Shown: piece after piece, positions 6,169-10,159 of the stretch | Layout: the number at the start of each line of letters is the position of its first letter | Position numbering within the stretch: position 1 is the stretch's first letter | NCBI GenBank assembly: GCA_905233965.1 | Contig: CAJOFG010000095.1 | Location: 1 to 10,159 of the forward strand | Source: an uncultured Selenomonadaceae bacterium | GTDB taxonomy: Bacteria; Bacillota; Negativicutes; Selenomonadales; Selenomonadaceae | Direction: 5' to 3' | Length of the DNA stretch: 10,159 nt | The notes under the pieces: model-generated | Told to the model about the DNA's origin: nothing | Database searches by the model: none | Seen by the model: the letters and a program-made list of their open reading frames with translations, nothing else | Program-made: the position numbers and the translations under genes

Positions 6169-6186
6169 CGGGCAGAAAAAATCTTT

Positions 6187-6786
6187 ATGAAAAATAAACT
6201 TGCATTGATTTTAATTGTGTCGATTGTTATGTTTTCAATCGGCTTTTTCTTCAACCGGGAAGAAAATTTTTTCGTGCCGAAAACTTTTCCGCAATTCCGG
6301 ACAGTCGATTTGTCCGGCGAAGTCGTCACGAACGAAATTTTTTCCGGGAAAATTACCGTCGTTTTTTTGTGGACGACGACCGGCGAAGTTTCAACCGACG
6401 TGTTGAAAAAATTGGACGCGGAAGAAAAAAATTTGTCGCCGGAATTTCAGATTGTCGGCTTGGTCGGCGACGTTAAATCCGATGCCGCGCCGGAAAAAAT
6501 TTTTGCGGCAAAAAAATTTTCAAAAAATATTCGTCAGCTTACCGTCAATGACGACTTCGCCCCGCTCCTGACAAAAATAAAATCCGTGCCGACGGTAATT
6601 TTCACCGACGAACACGGAAACCTGATCGGACTGCCGAAACCGGTTGCCGACGCAAAATTTATTTTCGACGAACTCCGGCGAATATCCGAAAAAGATTCTC
6701 CGATAAATCGACTGCGCGATAAAATTCACGACAAAATATTTCGGGCGGATTTTTTCGGGGAAATTGTAATACAGAAGTCCCCGTGA
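6187..6786 (+). CDS. Membrane-anchored thioredoxin-fold (TlpA/ResA-like) protein lacking the CxxC active site
   Basis: The 199-residue product has one N-terminal membrane anchor (residues 5-22) and an exported domain. The exported part follows the TlpA/ResA layout: FPQFRTVDLSGEVV (34-47), the strand ITVVFLW (56-62), and SVPTVIFTDEHGNLIG (133-148) with the cis-proline at 135. Where relatives read W-x-x-W-C-x-x-C, this protein reads WTTTGEVS (62-69): the cysteines are Gly66 and Ser69, and the whole protein contains no cysteine. It therefore cannot do thiol-disulfide chemistry and is more likely a structural, binding or chaperone-like relative. The ATG at 6187 is chosen because the anchor begins there; no clear ribosome site precedes it. 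It is divergent from the FliD-like gene and is followed at once by the promoter of the sugar transferase gene. Confidence 0.7.
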   Translation: MKNKLALILIVSIVMFSIGFFFNREENFFVPKTFPQFRTVDLSGEVVTNEIFSGKITVVFLWTTTGEVSTDVLKKLDAEEKNLSPEFQIVGLVGDVKSDAAPEKIFAAKKFSKNIRQLTVNDDFAPLLTKIKSVPTVIFTDEHGNLIGLPKPVADAKFIFDELRRISEKDSPINRLRDKIHDKIFRADFFGEIVIQKSP

Positions 6787-6792
6787 TATAAT
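6764..6792 (+). promoter_or_regulatory. Sigma-A promoter for the sugar phosphotransferase / ChW pair
   Basis: TTGTAA (6764-6769), a 17-bp spacer and TATAAT (6787-6792) form a strong promoter match. The -35 lies inside the last codons of the thioredoxin-like gene and the -10 directly follows its stop codon. Expected start near 6799 leaves a leader of about 36 bases before the ATG at 6835. Confidence 0.65.
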
Positions 6793-6834
6793 TTGCGGCG
6801 AAAAAATTTTTTTGATTGAATTTGAGAAAATGCC

Positions 6835-8307
6835 ATGAAAGATAAATTTGAAACCGCACTTCCGGAAATTTCGCCGGAAAAAAGTAACGTCAGAGTCGGC
6901 TTTACCGAATATTTGCCGCCGCTCCTGTTCATGCTGTTCGATTATATCGGGATAGTTTTGGCGGAGTATGAGGCTTTTTTCGTTCGCAACGCGGCGGATT
7001 TTTGGAACCGGGCTTATTACGTTTACCCGGACGTTTACATTTTCATTTGGGTGCCGTTCCTGTTTTTGATTTTCCTGCGACACTCGCGCTCGTACAGGCA
7101 AATGAAACCGGTCGTCGATACCATGCGCGATATTTTTGTGTCCGTTTTTTACGCGTGGATGGCATCGATAATTTTGATTTACTTTTTGAAAGCCGGGCAT
7201 CAGACTTCGCGACTTTTTATAATTCTGTTCGGAATTTCCGCGCTGATGAATGTTTGCGTGATTCGTTACGCGGTTTTAAAATTTTTGAAGTTGAAAAATA
7301 TTTTCAGCGAACGCGTTATCGTTATCGGTGCCGGCTTGACGGGTGAGCGGCTGGTAAAATTTTGGCGCGAAGATTTGGGTTACCGTTACGACATTGCCGG
7401 CTTTATCGACGACGATCCGATTTCCGAAGAGTTGCCGAAAAAATTTCCGATACTCGGCAGGTTCGACGAAACGAAAAAACTTGTCCGCCGGTTGAAAATA
7501 AGAACCGCGATTATCGCCGCACCGGGTATCGACAAAAAAAAATTGCAACAACTCATTTACGATATGTCGCCGCGCGTAAAAAATATTTCGTTCATTCCGG
7601 ATTTAATCGGTACGCCCATGTCCAGCGCGAATGTTTCCATTCTGTTCAGCGAAAAAATTTTGATGTTGAACGTGAAAAATAATTTGGCGCAGAGGTCGAA
7701 CCGGATTTTCAAAAGAGTTTTCGATTTGTTCTGTACAATCTTCGGAGGAATTTTAATTTCGCCGATACTCTTGCTGATAACTCTTGCCGTCGCGATTGAC
7801 AGTCGCGGACGCATAATTTTTTCGCACCGCCGGGTCGGTATGCACGGAAAAAAATTTCCCTGCTACAAATTTCAAACGATGATTCCGGACGCGGAAAATT
7901 TTTTGAAAGACTATCTGGAAAAAAATCCGGCGGCGAAAAAAGAGTGGGAAGAAACTTTCAAGTTGACGCACGATCCCCGCGTTACGAAATTGGGAAATTT
8001 TTTGCGTCGCACGAGTTTGGACGAATTGCCGCAACTGATAAACGTCTTGAAGGGCGAAATGAGTTTGGTCGGGCCGCGTCCGATTGTCGAGAAAGAAATT
8101 TCGCGCTACGGTGAAAATATTCGCGAATATTACATGGTGCCGCCGGGAATTACCGGAATGTGGCAAGTTTCCGGTCGGAGCGATACGAGTTACCCGGAAC
8201 GCGTCGCGATGGACACTTGGTACGTCCGGAATTGGTCCGTTTGGATTGACATGATGTATTTGTTCAAAACGGTAAAGGCTGTTGTCGTCGGCAAAGGTGC
8301 CTACTGA
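6835..8307 (+). CDS. Polyprenyl-phosphate hexose-1-phosphate transferase (WbaP-type initiating sugar transferase)
   Basis: This integral membrane enzyme moves a sugar-1-phosphate from a UDP-sugar to undecaprenyl phosphate, starting assembly of a surface polysaccharide or glycan on the cytoplasmic face. The 490 residues show the full WbaP layout. Four N-terminal membrane segments lie near 26-48, 63-81, 99-118 and 126-148. A Rossmann-like soluble domain follows (VIVIGAGLTGERLV, 161-174; GFIDDD, 189-194). A fifth hydrophobic segment (296-320) leads into the catalytic domain. Catalytic signatures are YKFQTM (344-349), DELPQL (396-401), GPRP (413-416) and GITGMWQV (438-445). Length matches WbaP/CpsE-type enzymes. 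Ribosome site is weak (GAGAAA before ATG 6835). Galactose is the commonest substrate in the family, but the actual sugar cannot be told. No glycosyltransferases follow, so it may serve a pathway encoded elsewhere; the ChW protein gene comes next. Confidence 0.9.
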   Translation: MKDKFETALPEISPEKSNVRVGFTEYLPPLLFMLFDYIGIVLAEYEAFFVRNAADFWNRAYYVYPDVYIFIWVPFLFLIFLRHSRSYRQMKPVVDTMRDIFVSVFYAWMASIILIYFLKAGHQTSRLFIILFGISALMNVCVIRYAVLKFLKLKNIFSERVIVIGAGLTGERLVKFWREDLGYRYDIAGFIDDDPISEELPKKFPILGRFDETKKLVRRLKIRTAIIAAPGIDKKKLQQLIYDMSPRVKNISFIPDLIGTPMSSANVSILFSEKILMLNVKNNLAQRSNRIFKRVFDLFCTIFGGILISPILLLITLAVAIDSRGRIIFSHRRVGMHGKKFPCYKFQTMIPDAENFLKDYLEKNPAAKKEWEETFKLTHDPRVTKLGNFLRRTSLDELPQLINVLKGEMSLVGPRPIVEKEISRYGENIREYYMVPPGITGMWQVSGRSDTSYPERVAMDTWYVRNWSVWIDMMYLFKTVKAVVVGKGAY

Positions 8308-8325
8308 ATTTGGAGATGTTTGACA

Positions 8326-8877
8326 ATGAAAAAATTTTTCGGCATGACTTTTTTAATCGCCGTCGCTCTCTGCGCGTACTTTTACAACAAAGCGGACGCG
8401 CAGATTTATTTGGATTACAAAGCTTACGTTCAAGACGCGGGGTGGCTTGCGCCGGTTCACGCGGGAGAAATTGCCGGGACGACCGGACAACACAGACGCA
8501 TGGAGGCTGTGATAATAAATTTGACGGACGGAAAAAACGGTTGCGTCGAATACTCCGCGCACGTTCAAAATATCGGTTGGCAGGCGAAAAAAAAATCCGG
8601 CGAAGTTGCCGGAACCCTCGAACAAAATTTGCGCATGGAAGCGATTGCAATAAATTTGATTAACGGGTACGAAAAAAAATTTGACATTTACTACCGGGCG
8701 CACGTCGAAAACGGCGGTTGGCTCGGTTGGGCGAAAAACGGAGAACCCGCCGGAACTGCGGGCGCAAGTTTGAGAATGGAAGCCCTGCAAATTAAAATCG
8801 TTCCGAAAGATTCTCCGTTCGACAGAGGAGGAGCGGCATTTTATCAAAAAGTTACAATCGTCGGCGAAAATGTTTGA
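8326..8877 (+). CDS. Secreted protein with three ChW (clostridial hydrophobic W) repeats
   Basis: The 183-residue product starts with a signal peptide (MKKFF, hydrophobic to about residue 20, likely cut after ADA 23-25). Three repeats of about 42-45 residues follow, each with the pattern Y-x-A-(H/Y)-V-(Q/E)-x-x-GW, then GE-x-AGT and RMEA. The key tryptophans are Trp40, Trp85 and Trp132. This is the ChW (PF07538-type) repeat, known from clostridial surface and secreted proteins and thought to mediate substrate or protein binding; no catalytic domain is attached. The C-terminus has no LPXTG or membrane anchor. ATG 8326 is preferred over TTG 8320 because GGAG (8312-8315) sits 10 bases ahead of it. 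The gene begins 18 bases after the sugar transferase stop, so both probably share one transcript. It may bind the glycan whose assembly its neighbour starts, which is inference only. Confidence 0.85.
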   Translation: MKKFFGMTFLIAVALCAYFYNKADAQIYLDYKAYVQDAGWLAPVHAGEIAGTTGQHRRMEAVIINLTDGKNGCVEYSAHVQNIGWQAKKKSGEVAGTLEQNLRMEAIAINLINGYEKKFDIYYRAHVENGGWLGWAKNGEPAGTAGASLRMEALQIKIVPKDSPFDRGGAAFYQKVTIVGENV

Positions 8878-8883
8878 TTGAAT

Positions 8884-10159
<1,276 letters not shown>

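Noticed and set aside
6036..6186. Sigma-28 flagellar promoter for the FliD-like gene
   Set aside because: No TAAA-N15-GCCGATAA match was found on the minus strand; TAAACCGGCGAAAT has the wrong spacing.
6340..6410. Missing CxxC in the thioredoxin-like protein explained by a frameshift
   Set aside because: The frame reads continuously through strand and helix with family-like residues on both sides, and no Cys codon pair occurs in the neighbouring frames at that spot.

Overview
The window looks like chromosomal DNA from a low-to-mid GC anaerobic Bacillota. A Negativicutes/Selenomonadales-type organism is my best guess, by inference from protein style: clostridial-type LeuA, short LeuC/LeuD pair, ChW-repeat secreted protein, orphan FliD-like protein, and strong AAA/TTT codon preference. 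No rRNA or tRNA is present to settle this. Shine-Dalgarno sites are mostly clear and several near-consensus sigma-A promoters can be read directly.

Left part (1-3060). The 5' portion of leuA runs off the left edge on the minus strand, with its own promoter at 786-815. A divergent plus-strand pair follows: a small secreted proline-rich protein with a duplicated PEPPKDANGN unit, and a BaiN/HI0933-family flavoprotein interrupted by one extra base in an A5 run. A separate promoter then drives a small Hpt (histidine phosphotransfer) protein.

Centre (3021-5180). leuC and leuD follow on the plus strand, ending at a good intrinsic terminator. Between the Hpt gene and leuC is an unusual structure. 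A 77-bp block (end of the Hpt gene plus the leuC ribosome-binding site and first codons) is present twice, exactly 144 bp apart, around a 67-bp palindromic AT-rich insert. The upstream copy opens a 25-codon reading frame that uses a duplicate of the leuC start. After leuD is a 135-bp segment with 10-bp imperfect terminal inverted repeats flanked by TA, resembling a MITE. Its interior is related to a 51-bp stretch upstream of leuA.

Right part (5175-10159). A minus-strand orphan protein resembling the FliD C-terminal region diverges from a membrane-anchored thioredoxin-fold protein that has lost both active-site cysteines. A clean promoter then drives a WbaP-type polyprenyl-phosphate sugar phosphotransferase, probably co-transcribed with a three-repeat ChW secreted protein. 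A 6-phospho-beta-glucosidase (GH1) on the minus strand converges on that pair and runs off the right edge.

Functional reading. LeuA and LeuCD serve leucine synthesis but sit in two separate, oppositely oriented units with no leuB in view. The remaining genes are surface or envelope functions plus sugar use. I do not see a convincing new multi-gene system. The strongest unusual signals are the duplicated leuC start region with its palindromic insert, the cysteine-less thioredoxin-like protein, and the MITE-like element.
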